A stretch of DNA of 64,000 nt. It comes from G020354025 sp964621455 (GTDB lineage: Bacteria > Fidelibacterota > Marinisomatia > SCGC-AAA003-L08 > TS1B11). Under the pieces are notes generated by a model that had not been told where the DNA came from, searched no databases, and saw nothing but the letters and a program-made list of their open reading frames with translations. Below, piece after piece: positions 8,130 through 16,670 of the stretch (position 1 is the stretch's first letter; each line of letters opens with the position of its first letter). Location: contig CAZULW010000006.1 of assembly GCA_964621455.1 (NCBI GenBank), forward strand, positions 1-64,000. Reading direction: 5' to 3'. Position numbers and translations under genes: made by a program.

Positions 8130-9219
8130 CATCCATCTGGGCCGGTTGAAGGCCAACTTCCGCCGCCTGTCCGAGCAGGTGGGCAACGCGAAGGTGCTGG
8201 CGGTGGTGAAGGCGGATGGCTACGGTCACGGCATCGTTCCCGTCTCGAAGGCCCTGGTCGAGGCGGGAACATACGGCCTTGGGATAGCAACCCTCCAGGA
8301 AGCCCTGGAGCTGCGGGAGGCCGGGCTGCGGCAGATGATCCTTCACCTGGGCCGGTTCGACCCCCGATCGCTGGATACCTTTGTGGAAGAGGACATCCGC
8401 CTGAGCCTGCACAGCCTGGAAGATATCAGGGCGCTGGCGGCCCACCACGTGGCCACCGGCAGCGAGTACGCGGCCCATCTGAAGGTAGACACCGGCATGG
8501 CCCGTCTGGGGGTCCCCTACGAGGCGGCGGTTGCAGCCCTGGAGGAGGTGAAGAAGCATCCCTTTATCCGTCTGGAGGGCATCTGGACCCATTTCGCCAC
8601 CGCCGACGAGGCCGAGCAGAGCTATCTGCGGTACCAGCTGGTGCGGTTCACCCATTTCGTCCATATGGCCCGCAAGCTGCACATCGACGTGGAGTTCTTC
8701 CACGCGGCCAACAGCAGCGCCATCTTCCAGGACCCGGAGAGCCACTTTAACATGGTCCGCCCCGGTCTGGTCCTTTACGGCGTCCAGCCTTCGGAGGATG
8801 TGAAGACACCCTTTGAACTCCTGCCGGTAATGGACCTGAAGGCTCCCCTGGTGATGGTGAAAGACATTCGGCGGGGCACGCCCATCGGATATGGCCGGGC
8901 TTATCATGCGCCCCGGGACATGAAAACGGGCCTCCTTCAGGTGGGCTACGCCGATGGCCTGCCGCTGGCGCTTTCGAACAAGGGTTTTGTCCGACTTGGC
9001 GGAAATGTCTATCCTATTGTGGGCCGGGTTTCCATGGATCTGTGCAATATCGATCTTGACGGCGAGGAGCCGGAAATCGGGGAGGAGGCCCTGATCTGGG
9101 GCCTGAGTGATGATCCCCGCCTGCGTATCGAGTATCAGGCCAGTGCGGCTGGTACTATTCCCTACGAACTGTTGGTCTGTATTGGAAGGAGAGTAGAGCG
9201 TCGTTATGTGGATGATTAA
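8101..9219 (+). CDS. alr: Alanine racemase
   Basis: 372 residues, normal length. The PLP-binding lysine is in VVKADGYGHG near residue 36, and the barrel motifs HLKVDTGMARLG and HAANSSAI and the second-domain GYADG and RVSMDLCNID blocks are all present. It makes D-alanine for peptidoglycan. The GTG start at 8101 lies inside the preceding kinase gene and the end overlaps the next gene by 14 bp, so the three genes are likely translationally coupled. D-alanine supply beside a muropeptide-sugar kinase and a NagZ-like hydrolase fits a cell-wall turnover operon. Confidence 0.95.
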   Translation: MNTIFCPRADIHLGRLKANFRRLSEQVGNAKVLAVVKADGYGHGIVPVSKALVEAGTYGLGIATLQEALELREAGLRQMILHLGRFDPRSLDTFVEEDIRLSLHSLEDIRALAAHHVATGSEYAAHLKVDTGMARLGVPYEAAVAALEEVKKHPFIRLEGIWTHFATADEAEQSYLRYQLVRFTHFVHMARKLHIDVEFFHAANSSAIFQDPESHFNMVRPGLVLYGVQPSEDVKTPFELLPVMDLKAPLVMVKDIRRGTPIGYGRAYHAPRDMKTGLLQVGYADGLPLALSNKGFVRLGGNVYPIVGRVSMDLCNIDLDGEEPEIGEEALIWGLSDDPRLRIEYQASAAGTIPYELLVCIGRRVERRYVDD

Positions 9220-12100
9220 GCGCTTCGGTTTATGTATGATAACCGCCCTGCTGCTAGTGTCGTGTATCTATTTGCCCCGGGCTGAGAGGGCGCCTGAAGT
9301 ATGGCACCGGAAACCAGTGCGAGCATCAGACCTGTCGCTGCGCCGGCAAGTGGCCCAGCTGATCATGGTGCGGGTGGAGGGGTGTTACTACAGCGCCGAC
9401 AGCGACTACCGACAAAAGGTGGAAAAGTGGGTAGCACAAGACCAGGTGGGAGGCCTGATCACGTACCGGGGCAGCGTGGACGGCACCTTCACCAACCTCC
9501 AGCGGTTCCAGCGCCTGGCGCCAGTACCCCTGCTGGTGGCGGCGGATTTCGAGCAGGGGGTAGGGCAGCAGATCGAGGGAGCCACCAGGTTCCCTTCCAA
9601 TATGGCGGTGGCCGCCACCTTCAATGAGGAGAATGCCTACCAGCAGGGGCGGGTCACAGCCCTGGAAGCGCGGGCCCTGGGCGTTCATATTGCTTTCGCC
9701 CCGGTGATGGACGTGAACAACAATCCTGACAATCCCATCATCAACTTCCGCGCCTACAGCGACGATCCGGGGCTGGTGAGCCGTATGGGAGTGGCCTTCA
9801 TCCGGGGCGCCCGGGATCACGGCTTGGTGGCTTGTGCCAAGCACTACCCCGGCCACGGCAACACCGCCACCGACAGCCACACCAGCCTGCCGCTGATCCC
9901 GGGCAGCCGGGAGAGCCTGGAACAGATAGAGCTGGTTCCCTTCAAGGCAGCTACCGAGGCCGGGGTCAGGATGGTGATGGTGGGGCATATTGCCGTGCCC
10001 GGCCTGGACGGCTCCCACCGCCCCGCCACCCAGTCCAATGCTATCACCGAAGGCCTCCTTCGCGGTGAATATGGCTTCGATGGCCTCATCGTTACTGACG
10101 GGATGGAAATGGGGGCCATCACCGGCGGCCACTGGACCGGAGAAGCCGCCGTCAGGTCCATCGAAGAGGGGAACGACATAATTCTACTGCCCCTGTACGT
10201 GGATCAGACCATCGCTGCCGTCGTACGGGCGGTGAAGACCGGGCGCCTCAGCCGGGAGCGCCTGGTGGCCTCCGTGGAGCGTGTCCTGAAGCTGAAGGCG
10301 GACCTGGGCCTGTACGAGGAGCGCCGCGACCTCAACCGGGATGATGTACAGCAGCGGATTGGTCTCTCGGAATTTAGAACCGCGGCCCGGAAGATTGCCC
10401 GGGAGTCAATCACCCTGGTGAAGGATGAGCAGGGCCTGATCCCCCTCCGGCCGGGCCGCCGGCAGACCCTCACCCATATCCTTATCTCTATGGACGATGA
10501 CCTGCGCCAGCGAACCGTTCCCTTCTGGCGCGACGTGGAGTTCACCTTTGGCAAAAAGCGGGTTAAAACCTTCTTTGTGAATGACAAGCTTTCCAAAACC
10601 CGCATCAGGGAGCTGGTACAGGAAGCAAAGACCTCCAGCCGGACCCTGGTGACGGCCCTGGTCCGCATCCAAATGGACAAGGGCTTCAATACTATCGATT
10701 CGACACACCACGAGCTGCTGGTAGCCCTGAAGGAAGCGGAGGTCGAGTTCGCTGTTGCCGGCTTCGGCAGTCCCTATATGCCATCGCTGGAGCCTATCTC
10801 CACCTACCTGTGTGCTTACGGCTACGGGGACGTAAGCATGCGGGCCATGGCCGACGCCCTCTTCGGTCGGGCACCTATCACCGGCCGGTTGCCCGTTACC
10901 CTGGATGCCAGGCATACCCGGGGCAGCGGCCTCACCAGAGACGCCCTTACCGAAGCGTTCAGCGAGTCGTCCCACAATCCCGCCTCACCGGAGTGGGACT
11001 TCAGCCGGGTCTATGCCGTGCTGGACAGCGCCATCCAGGAAAAAATCACCCCCGGTGCCCAGGTCTTCATCGCCAGGGAGGGGCGCGTCCTGGCCGATAC
11101 GGCCTTCGGACACTTCACGTATCCCGAAGGGATCCGTGCAGTCGACGAGGACGCCCCGCCCGTCACCACCGGGTCCATCTATGACCTATCCTCCCTCACC
11201 AAGCCGCTGGTAGGGGGCACCCTGGCCATGCGGCTGGTGGACGGCCGCTACCTGATGCTTGACGAGCCGGTCTGGCACTATATCCCCGCCTTTCGCGGCT
11301 GGTGGAAGGATAAGGTCACCATCCGGCACCTGCTGATCCACTCCTCCGGCCTGCCGCCGTTCATCCGGTTCTGGAAGGAGGGCATCCGGCCCGATGAGGT
11401 CCTGGATATGGTCTTGGGGATGGAGCTGAACTTTGAGCCGGGCACAGAGTACGAGTACAGCGACGTGGGGATAATCCTGTTCGGGTCCATCGTGGAGCTG
11501 GTCACGGGAGAGCGGCTGGCCGACCTGGCCCGGGCCTGGGTGTTCAAGCCCCTTATGATGGAGAGCACCGGCTACAATCCCCCCTCGGAATGGCAGGAGC
11601 GCATCGTCCCCACCGAGGTGGACGCCGAGGGCCGCGTGGGACTGATCCACGGGGCGGTCCACGATGGAAGCACCTGGTTCATGGGGGGCGTATCGCTCCA
11701 CGCTGGCGTCTTCGCCCCGGCCAACCAGCTGGCCACCTTGGGGATGCTCTATCTCAACGGCGGCGTGATCCACGGCCGGCGGCTGGTGCAGGAAGCCACC
11801 GTGGCGGCCTTCATCACGCCCCAGAACCTTGCTGACGGTTCACCAAGCGGCCGGGCCCTCTGCTGGCAGATGGCCGACTCTACCAAACACTCAGGTGACC
11901 TGTTCTCGCCGGCAGCCTTCGGCCACAGCGGTTACACCGGTACCTCCATCTGGATCGACCCGGAAATGGAGCTCATCGTTGTGTTGCTGACCAACCGGGT
12001 GCATCCCACGCTGGAACTACCGGAACGAATCGAGGAGCTGCGCCGCAGGTTTCATAACGAAGTGGTGCGGGGGATAATGGCGGGCGACCCCAGCTTCTGA
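9206..12100 (+). CDS. Lipoprotein fusion: NagZ-like GH3 beta-N-acetylglucosaminidase plus serine beta-lactamase-family domain
   Basis: 964 residues. The N-terminus is a lipoprotein signal with lipobox LVSC (Cys20), so the enzyme is membrane-anchored and extracytoplasmic. Residues about 45-390 are a GH3 N-terminal barrel with the NagZ signature KHYPGHG..TDSH (about 212-221) and the nucleophile region TDGMEM (about 298). A GH3 C-terminal-like region follows. Residues about 600-950 are a class C beta-lactamase/esterase-type domain with SLTK (about 662), a YSD in the YxN position (about 750) and HSGYTG (about 908). Such fusions are known in Bacteroidota. It probably trims muropeptides and has a peptidase- or esterase-like second activity. 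Copies of its 3' end recur downstream (13363-13869). Confidence 0.9.
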   Translation: MWMIKRFGLCMITALLLVSCIYLPRAERAPEVWHRKPVRASDLSLRRQVAQLIMVRVEGCYYSADSDYRQKVEKWVAQDQVGGLITYRGSVDGTFTNLQRFQRLAPVPLLVAADFEQGVGQQIEGATRFPSNMAVAATFNEENAYQQGRVTALEARALGVHIAFAPVMDVNNNPDNPIINFRAYSDDPGLVSRMGVAFIRGARDHGLVACAKHYPGHGNTATDSHTSLPLIPGSRESLEQIELVPFKAATEAGVRMVMVGHIAVPGLDGSHRPATQSNAITEGLLRGEYGFDGLIVTDGMEMGAITGGHWTGEAAVRSIEEGNDIILLPLYVDQTIAAVVRAVKTGRLSRERLVASVERVLKLKADLGLYEERRDLNRDDVQQRIGLSEFRTAARKIARESITLVKDEQGLIPLRPGRRQTLTHILISMDDDLRQRTVPFWRDVEFTFGKKRVKTFFVNDKLSKTRIRELVQEAKTSSRTLVTALVRIQMDKGFNTIDSTHHELLVALKEAEVEFAVAGFGSPYMPSLEPISTYLCAYGYGDVSMRAMADALFGRAPITGRLPVTLDARHTRGSGLTRDALTEAFSESSHNPASPEWDFSRVYAVLDSAIQEKITPGAQVFIAREGRVLADTAFGHFTYPEGIRAVDEDAPPVTTGSIYDLSSLTKPLVGGTLAMRLVDGRYLMLDEPVWHYIPAFRGWWKDKVTIRHLLIHSSGLPPFIRFWKEGIRPDEVLDMVLGMELNFEPGTEYEYSDVGIILFGSIVELVTGERLADLARAWVFKPLMMESTGYNPPSEWQERIVPTEVDAEGRVGLIHGAVHDGSTWFMGGVSLHAGVFAPANQLATLGMLYLNGGVIHGRRLVQEATVAAFITPQNLADGSPSGRALCWQMADSTKHSGDLFSPAAFGHSGYTGTSIWIDPEMELIVVLLTNRVHPTLELPERIEELRRRFHNEVVRGIMAGDPSF

Positions 12101-12209
12101 TAGGCAGCCAGTGTACCTGTAGGGAGATCCATTGGAAAGTAAGCCGCCTACAATCCGGGGAATCTGGTCTACCGCTTAGAATCCGATGCAAGTAAACAGG
12201 AGTGACGCC

Positions 12210-13271
12210 ATGAACGGAATACATCTACTCGTAAACATTGCCGGACTGTCCATTATGATTGCCCTCTGCACCGGTTGTAAGACTAAAGAAGGGGCCGGCG
12301 CTGCAACGGGGAGCCAATCCTACCGCACCATCGGCAGTATCGAGCGGCTTGATCCGAAAATGGACAAGCTTGTGCCGGCGGGTGCCAGGCTTGAGGTGCT
12401 GGCCGAGGGGTTTGACTGGTCGGAGGGGCCAGTCTGGGTTCCCGGGGGCAAGTACCTGCTTTTTTCAGACATCCCTCCCAATTCGATCTTCAAATGGGAA
12501 GAAGGCGAGGGTCTGAGCCTGTATCTAAAGCCCTCGGGATACACCGGGACCACACCCCGCGGCGGTGAAGTGGGCTCCAACGGTCTGCTGCTGGACACCG
12601 AGGGTCGGCTGGTGTTGTGCCAGCATGGCGACCGGCGCATGGCTCGCCTCGACGCGTCCCTGGACAGGCCCGAGCCCAAGTATATCACCCTGGCTGACCG
12701 CTACCAGGGTAAGCGCCTCAACAGCCCTAACGACGCCGTCTACCACAGCGGCGGCGATCTATACTTTACTGATCCGCCCTATGGACTGGAAAAGAACGTC
12801 GACGACCCGGCCAGGGAAATCGACTTCCAGGGCGTTTACCGCCTGTCCAGGGAGGGCCGGTTGACGCTGCTGACCAAGGAGCTGTCGCGCCCCAACGGCA
12901 TCGCCTTCTCACCTGATGAGAAGACACTTTACGTGGCTAACTCCGACCGGCAGCGGCTGTTGTGGATGGCCTATGACGTGCAGCCTGATGGCAGTATTAC
13001 CAATGGCCGGATTTTCTGCGACGCGACGGAATGGGCGGGTAAGCGCCCCGGATCGTGCGACGGTCTGAAGGTAGACCAGGCCGGCAACCTCTTTGCTACC
13101 GGCCCCGGCGGGGTGTGGGTATTGGCCCCCGATGGGACCCGCCTGGGCACCATCCTTACCGGCCAGGCCACGTCCAACTGCGCCTTCGGCGACGACGGCT
13201 CCACCCTCTACATAACCGCTGACATGTACCTGCTGCGCATCCGGCTGAATACCAAGGGGGCGGGTTTCTGA
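12210..13271 (+). CDS. SMP-30/gluconolactonase/LRE-family lipoprotein
   Basis: 353 residues from ATG 12210, chosen because AGGAGTG (12198-12204) precedes it and because it gives a clean lipoprotein signal ending in LCTGC. An earlier in-frame ATG at 12186 would add eight residues before the signal. The six-bladed propeller carries the family's metal-site motifs: EGPVW (about residue 66), SPNDA (about 172) and SCDGLKVD (about 280). Known members hydrolyse sugar lactones; the substrate here is unknown. The gene lies 109 bp after the NagZ fusion on the same strand and may be co-transcribed. Confidence 0.85.
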   Translation: MNGIHLLVNIAGLSIMIALCTGCKTKEGAGAATGSQSYRTIGSIERLDPKMDKLVPAGARLEVLAEGFDWSEGPVWVPGGKYLLFSDIPPNSIFKWEEGEGLSLYLKPSGYTGTTPRGGEVGSNGLLLDTEGRLVLCQHGDRRMARLDASLDRPEPKYITLADRYQGKRLNSPNDAVYHSGGDLYFTDPPYGLEKNVDDPAREIDFQGVYRLSREGRLTLLTKELSRPNGIAFSPDEKTLYVANSDRQRLLWMAYDVQPDGSITNGRIFCDATEWAGKRPGSCDGLKVDQAGNLFATGPGGVWVLAPDGTRLGTILTGQATSNCAFGDDGSTLYITADMYLLRIRLNTKGAGF

Positions 13272-13284
13272 GTGGGGGATTGGG

Positions 13285-13321
13285 GAATGTAGAATGATGA
13301 ATGTTGAATGATGAATGAAAG
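13285..13321. repeat. GAATGATGAATG dispersed repeat module
   Basis: Short tandem phrase GAATGATGAATG after the SMP-30 stop codon. The same phrase recurs at 46781-46797. It is one of the intergenic modules shared by many gaps of this window. The rest of 13272-13580 holds this module and a gene-tail remnant, with no intact gene. Confidence 0.6.
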
Positions 13322-13362
13322 TCCTCTGCCAATTAGGCCAGCAGCTTCGGGCATAAGCAAAG

Positions 13363-13488
13363 GTTGCTAACTAACGGGCACATACCAGCCGGGAGCGGGG
13401 CGGTATCCGGGAGGTGTGGAGGTTTAATAACGAGGTGGTGCGGGGGGATACAAACCGCAAGCCCAGGAACATAAAGGACCAGCCTTAA
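13363..13488 (+). pseudogene. 3'-end remnant of a beta-lactamase-family gene, copy 2
   Basis: The sequence from GTTGCTAACTAAC onward aligns with the 3' end of the NagZ-beta-lactamase fusion (about 11980-12100). It first encodes LLTNGHIP (compare LLTNRVHP) and then, after a frame change, EVWRFNNEVVRGD (compare LRRRFHNEVVRGI), ending with TAA at 13486-13488. Only about 35 codons remain, with indels. It is followed on the other strand by a HicB-like gene. Confidence 0.65.
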
Positions 13489-13580
13489 CTGGGCCGGAGA
13501 GAGAGCAGTTTTGTCGTGGGTAAAGGTTTGCGAGAGTTGTTGTCTGGCGGAGGCAACATTATACTATCGGAAAACAAGGA

Positions 13581-13799
13581 TCAGACTTCGATAGTTTCCA
13601 GGCGGGCGTCTTCCGGGATTTCCGGCTCCAAGGCAAGCATATCCTCGGCCCCGATCTTCAGAGACTCGATCAGTTCTTCGTAGGTTCTTTCCTGGGCGTT
13701 CACGCCGGGCATATCCACCAGCCAGCCGATCCACCAATTGCCTTCATTTTTGATGACTGCTTTAAATTTCACGGTTAAACTTAATAAGCGTTGTGGCAT
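13581..13799 (-). CDS. HicB-like antitoxin, without HicA
   Basis: At most 72 residues. KFKAVIKNEGNWWIGW and the end EDARLETIEV match short HicB-family antitoxins (partial RNase H fold). The probable start is GTG at 13772, because the family begins at the (M)KFKAVI position and the first nine codons from ATG 13799 run into a neighbouring gene-tail remnant. No HicA toxin gene is next to it, so it is an orphan or a remnant. It lies between two copies of a beta-lactamase-family gene tail, in the opposite orientation to them. Confidence 0.7.
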   Translation of the reverse strand: MPQRLLSLTVKFKAVIKNEGNWWIGWLVDMPGVNAQERTYEELIESLKIGAEDMLALEPEIPEDARLETIEV

Positions 13800-13869
13800 C
13801 CGGGAAGTGCGGCGGCGGTTTCATAATGCGGTGGTGCGGGGGGTAGAAGCCGGAAACACCAAGACGTAG
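13797..13869 (+). pseudogene. 3'-end remnant of a beta-lactamase-family gene, copy 3
   Basis: From 13804 it encodes EVRRRFHNAVVRG and then VEAGNTKT before TAG at 13867-13869. This is a clear relative of the last residues of the NagZ-beta-lactamase fusion (ELRRRFHNEVVRG). Similarity to copy 2 continues past the stop to about 13905, so copies 2 and 3 share flanking DNA too. It sits between hicB and mazF. Confidence 0.65.
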
Positions 13870-13915
13870 CGGACCGACCTTGAAGGGGCCGGCGTGAGAG
13901 AAGCCTGTCTGCCCG

Positions 13916-14239
13916 CTACTCCGCAAACATCTCCTGAAGAATCTGAAGCACCTTGCTCCGGGCCTGCTGGTCAATTTTGCCCAGATTCCTGACGAGCCGT
14001 TTCCTGTCGACGGTGCGGAGCTGATCCAGGACGATCTGCCCTCTTCTGTTTTCAAACGTGCAGGGTACTCGGCTCGGGTAATCACGCCTTACGGTGGTCA
14101 TAGGGGCCACAATGACAGTTTGGATATGGCGGTTCATTTCATCGGGTGAAATAATGACACCCGGACGCGTTTTCTGGATTTCATGTCCAACGGCGGGGTC
14201 CAGGGCCACCAGATACACTTCAAAGCGTTTGACCGGCAT
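13916..14239 (-). CDS. mazF: MazF/PemK-type endoribonuclease toxin
   Basis: 107 residues with the family's core: FEVYLVALDPAVGHEIQKTR at the N-terminus, RPGVIISPDEMN, and TVIVAPMTT. These toxins cleave mRNA at short sequences. Its ATG at 14239 directly follows the TAA of the antitoxin gene, so the pair is co-transcribed and probably coupled. No other gene follows; a beta-lactamase gene-tail remnant faces its 3' end. Confidence 0.92.
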   Translation of the reverse strand: MPVKRFEVYLVALDPAVGHEIQKTRPGVIISPDEMNRHIQTVIVAPMTTVRRDYPSRVPCTFENRRGQIVLDQLRTVDRKRLVRNLGKIDQQARSKVLQILQEMFAE

Positions 14240-14497
14240 TTACCACTGCCACTCTTCGTCATCCCAGGATGAGAGGTGAGATAGAAATTCTTCATCTAAC
14301 AGCTGGTCGTCCCTACTGGCGGACATGGATTGAAACGCCTGTTCCCAGCCCGCTCTCCGTTTGGCAAGGGGCCGAATGACGATACCATCTTCATGGACCT
14401 GGAGCTCAACTTCACCGTGCAGCCCGCTCTCTTCCAGAATGGGCTTGGGGATGCGGATCCCTCGCGAGTTTCCGATCCTGATAATCTTCGCTTTCAC
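14240..14497 (-). CDS. mazE: MazE/AbrB-type antitoxin
   Basis: 85 residues from GTG 14497. The SpoVT-AbrB DNA-binding domain is seen as KIIRIGNSRGIRIPK, and the C-terminus is acidic and Trp-rich, as in toxin-binding tails. An upstream in-frame ATG at 14527 exists, but it overlaps a -35 box and a 20-bp palindrome, so translation from there is unlikely. The predicted transcript would start at or next to the GTG, giving a leaderless mRNA. The palindrome is the obvious autoregulatory operator. Confidence 0.88.
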   Translation of the reverse strand: MKAKIIRIGNSRGIRIPKPILEESGLHGEVELQVHEDGIVIRPLAKRRAGWEQAFQSMSASRDDQLLDEEFLSHLSSWDDEEWQW

Positions 14498-14500
14498 AGC

Positions 14501-14532
14501 TACAATGTAATTACATTGTATCCCCATGTCAA
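14501..14532 (-). promoter_or_regulatory. mazEF promoter with palindromic operator
   Basis: On the minus strand TTGACA (14532-14527) and TACATT (14509-14504) are separated by 17 nt, a good sigma-70-type promoter. A perfect 20-bp palindrome, TACAATGTAATTACATTGTA (14501-14520), covers the -10 box. MazE-type antitoxins bind such sites, so the pair is probably autorepressed. Confidence 0.75.
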
Positions 14533-14599
14533 TCCGAATTAGAAGATATTGTCAGACCGCTCCTCGCCCTCTACGCCTTTGGCGTTCTTGGCCGTTGTC

Positions 14600-14845
14600 T
14601 TATGCCTTTCGCCCTTCCCTCTTCATTCTTCACTGCTACTGCTTCCTTCTACCCCCTTCTTGCCCGCTTTCGTGCCAATTCGTGTTAATTTCGTGGCGAA
14701 AATCTCTTGGTGCCCTCGAGGTGATTCCAATCTTTTTGCTTCTTGCTCTTCTCTGCGTTCTCAGCGTCCTCTGCGGTTTTCTTCCCTCTTCAATTTTCAA
14801 TTTTCAATTTTCATTTTTCAATTTGCATTCCTGCTACTGCCAGGC
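14600..14845. repeat. intergenic block of dispersed repeat modules
   Basis: No gene is supported between mazE and smpB. The block holds modules found elsewhere: CTTCATTCTTCACTGCTACTG (about 14618), CGTGCCAATTCGTG (14671-14684), TTCTCAGCG/CTCTGCGG words (about 14758), tandem CAATTTT (14790-14825) and CTGCTACTGCCAGG (about 14831). The same words occur in the gaps at 23682, 46781, 57050 and 59930. Confidence 0.6.
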
Positions 14846-14908
14846 TCGCCGGATTCCACTTGAAGGGTCTTCCGTCCGGCGTCTAAATTCACCCGCTCCG
14901 GAGAAACA

Positions 14909-15370
14909 GTGGAAAAACGTGTTGTCGCAACTAATCGCAAAGCCCGACACCAGTACCATATCCTGGAGACCTACGAGGCCGGTCTGGCCCTGCTGGGTAC
15001 CGAGGTGAAGGCGCTGCGGGAGGCCAGGGTGAACCTGTCCGACGGGTATGCTCGTTTCCGCGACCGGGAGCTGTACCTGGTGAGTGTCCACATCGGGGCC
15101 TACTCCCATGCGGGACACGAAAGCCACGACAACCTCAGGGAGCGCAAGCTGCTGCTCAGCCGCCGCGAACTTAACAAGCTGCGCAAAGCCGCCGTGATCA
15201 AGGGGCAGACCCTCATCCCCCTGTCGATCTACTTCCGGGAGGGGTGGGCCAAGGTGGATCTGGCCGTCTGCCGGGGCAAGCAGCTGCACGACAAGCGCCG
15301 TGATATCGCTGAGCGGGACCTGAAGCGGCAGGTTGAGCGGGCGATAAGTCGTCATCGTAAAGGTCGTTAG
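14909..15370 (+). CDS. smpB: SsrA-binding protein SmpB
   Basis: 153 residues, normal length. It opens with the conserved VVATNRKARHQYHILETYEAG block, contains EVKALREARVNLSDGYA and LLLSRRELNKL, and ends in the basic tail DKRRDIAERD..R that enters the ribosome decoding centre. SmpB carries tmRNA to stalled ribosomes. The GTG at 14909 has GGAG a few bases upstream. tyrS begins 3 bp after the stop. No tmRNA gene was recognised in this window. Confidence 0.96.
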   Translation: MEKRVVATNRKARHQYHILETYEAGLALLGTEVKALREARVNLSDGYARFRDRELYLVSVHIGAYSHAGHESHDNLRERKLLLSRRELNKLRKAAVIKGQTLIPLSIYFREGWAKVDLAVCRGKQLHDKRRDIAERDLKRQVERAISRHRKGR

Positions 15371-15373
15371 TCT

Positions 15374-16594
15374 ATGGCATTCCCCCCCGTCAACGAGCAG
15401 ATGGACCTCCTCAAGCGGGGAGCGGAACGGATTATTCCCGAGGAGGAGCTGGTCCGGAAGCTGGAGCAGTCCCGCCAGGCTAAGCGCCCCCTCAAGGTCA
15501 AGCTGGGCTGCGACCCCAGCCGGCCCGACCTGCACCTGGGCCATGCGGTGGTCTTGCGCAAGCTGCGGCACTTCCAGGACCTGGGGCACGAGGCCATCCT
15601 GGTGGTGGGCGATTTTACCGCCATGATCGGCGATCCCTCCGGCCGCAACAAGACCCGGCCGCCCCTCACATTGGAAGAGACCCGCAAGAACGGGCAGAGC
15701 TACTACGAGCAGGCCACCCTGGTCCTGAGCAAAGAGCGGCTGCGGATCACCTATAATTCCGAATGGCTCGGCAGGCTCGATTTCGCCGACCTCATCCGGC
15801 TGGCCTCCCACATCACCGTAGCCCGGATGCTGGAGCGGGATGACTTCGACAAGCGCTTCAAGGCCGGTACACCCATTTCGCTGCACGAGCTCCTTTATCC
15901 CGTGGCCCAGGCCTATGATTCAGTGGTCCTGGAGGCGGACGTGGAGCTGGGCGGCACCGACCAGACCTTCAATCTCCTGGTGACCCGGGACTTCCAGCGG
16001 GAGTTCGATCAATCTCCCCAGGTAGTCATTATTACCCCGCTGATTGTAGGGACGGACGGCAAGGAGAAAATGTCCAAGTCCTTCGATAACTACATCGCCC
16101 TCACCGATCCCCCGGAACAGATGTACGGGAAGGTCATGTCCATCACTGATGATCTCATTTTACCGTATTTTACCTACTGTACAGATTTGGTCGTTGAGGA
16201 TAGAAGCAAGGATGCAGTTACCTGGAAGTTGCCGGACGAAATATCTCAAATGAGTGCACGGGATAAAAAACGCCGGCTGGCCCGGGAGATTGTCGGTATC
16301 TATTACAGTGGCGACGCCGCTGGAGGGGCCGAACGGGCTTTCGACCGGCTTTTTATCCAGAAGGAGCTGCCGGATGAGATTCCCGAATACCGCCTTCACA
16401 AGCCTGAGTCCTTCCTGGTGCAGGTGCTGAAGGAGGCGGGGCTGGTGGCCACCAACGGTGAGGGGCGGCGGCTGATTTCCCAGGGAGCCGTGCGCCTTGA
16501 CGATGAAGTGATCAGTGATCCCAACTTCACTATTCAAAGGGGCATGACCGGCACCGTCAAGGTGGGCAAGCGGCGGTTTCTGAAAATCACTTAG
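15374..16594 (+). CDS. tyrS: Tyrosyl-tRNA synthetase
   Basis: 406 residues, the short class I TyrRS (TyrZ-like) type. The HIGH-type motif is HLGH (residues 54-57), and KMSKS is near 232. The substrate-binding stretch HELLYPVAQAYDSV and GGTDQTFNLLV are present. A C-terminal S4 RNA-binding domain spans about 340-406. It charges tRNA-Tyr in the cytoplasm. It is tightly linked to smpB, so the two translation genes are probably one transcript. Confidence 0.97.
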   Translation: MAFPPVNEQMDLLKRGAERIIPEEELVRKLEQSRQAKRPLKVKLGCDPSRPDLHLGHAVVLRKLRHFQDLGHEAILVVGDFTAMIGDPSGRNKTRPPLTLEETRKNGQSYYEQATLVLSKERLRITYNSEWLGRLDFADLIRLASHITVARMLERDDFDKRFKAGTPISLHELLYPVAQAYDSVVLEADVELGGTDQTFNLLVTRDFQREFDQSPQVVIITPLIVGTDGKEKMSKSFDNYIALTDPPEQMYGKVMSITDDLILPYFTYCTDLVVEDRSKDAVTWKLPDEISQMSARDKKRRLAREIVGIYYSGDAAGGAERAFDRLFIQKELPDEIPEYRLHKPESFLVQVLKEAGLVATNGEGRRLISQGAVRLDDEVISDPNFTIQRGMTGTVKVGKRRFLKIT

Positions 16595-16670
16595 TGCATA
16601 GTCACATTTTTAACTTTACTGTCGGGTAAGGTCCCAAAATATGATTATACTGCGGGCAATAAAGGAAGGG

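Noticed and set aside
13490..13580. Searched for a hicA toxin next to the HicB-like gene
   Set aside because: No frame with the HicA double-stranded-RNA-binding-like pattern was found on either strand around 13490-13915.
14526..15008. Plus-strand open frames between mazE and smpB
   Set aside because: They cover the block of repeat modules and overlap the start of smpB in another frame; no start signal or domain.
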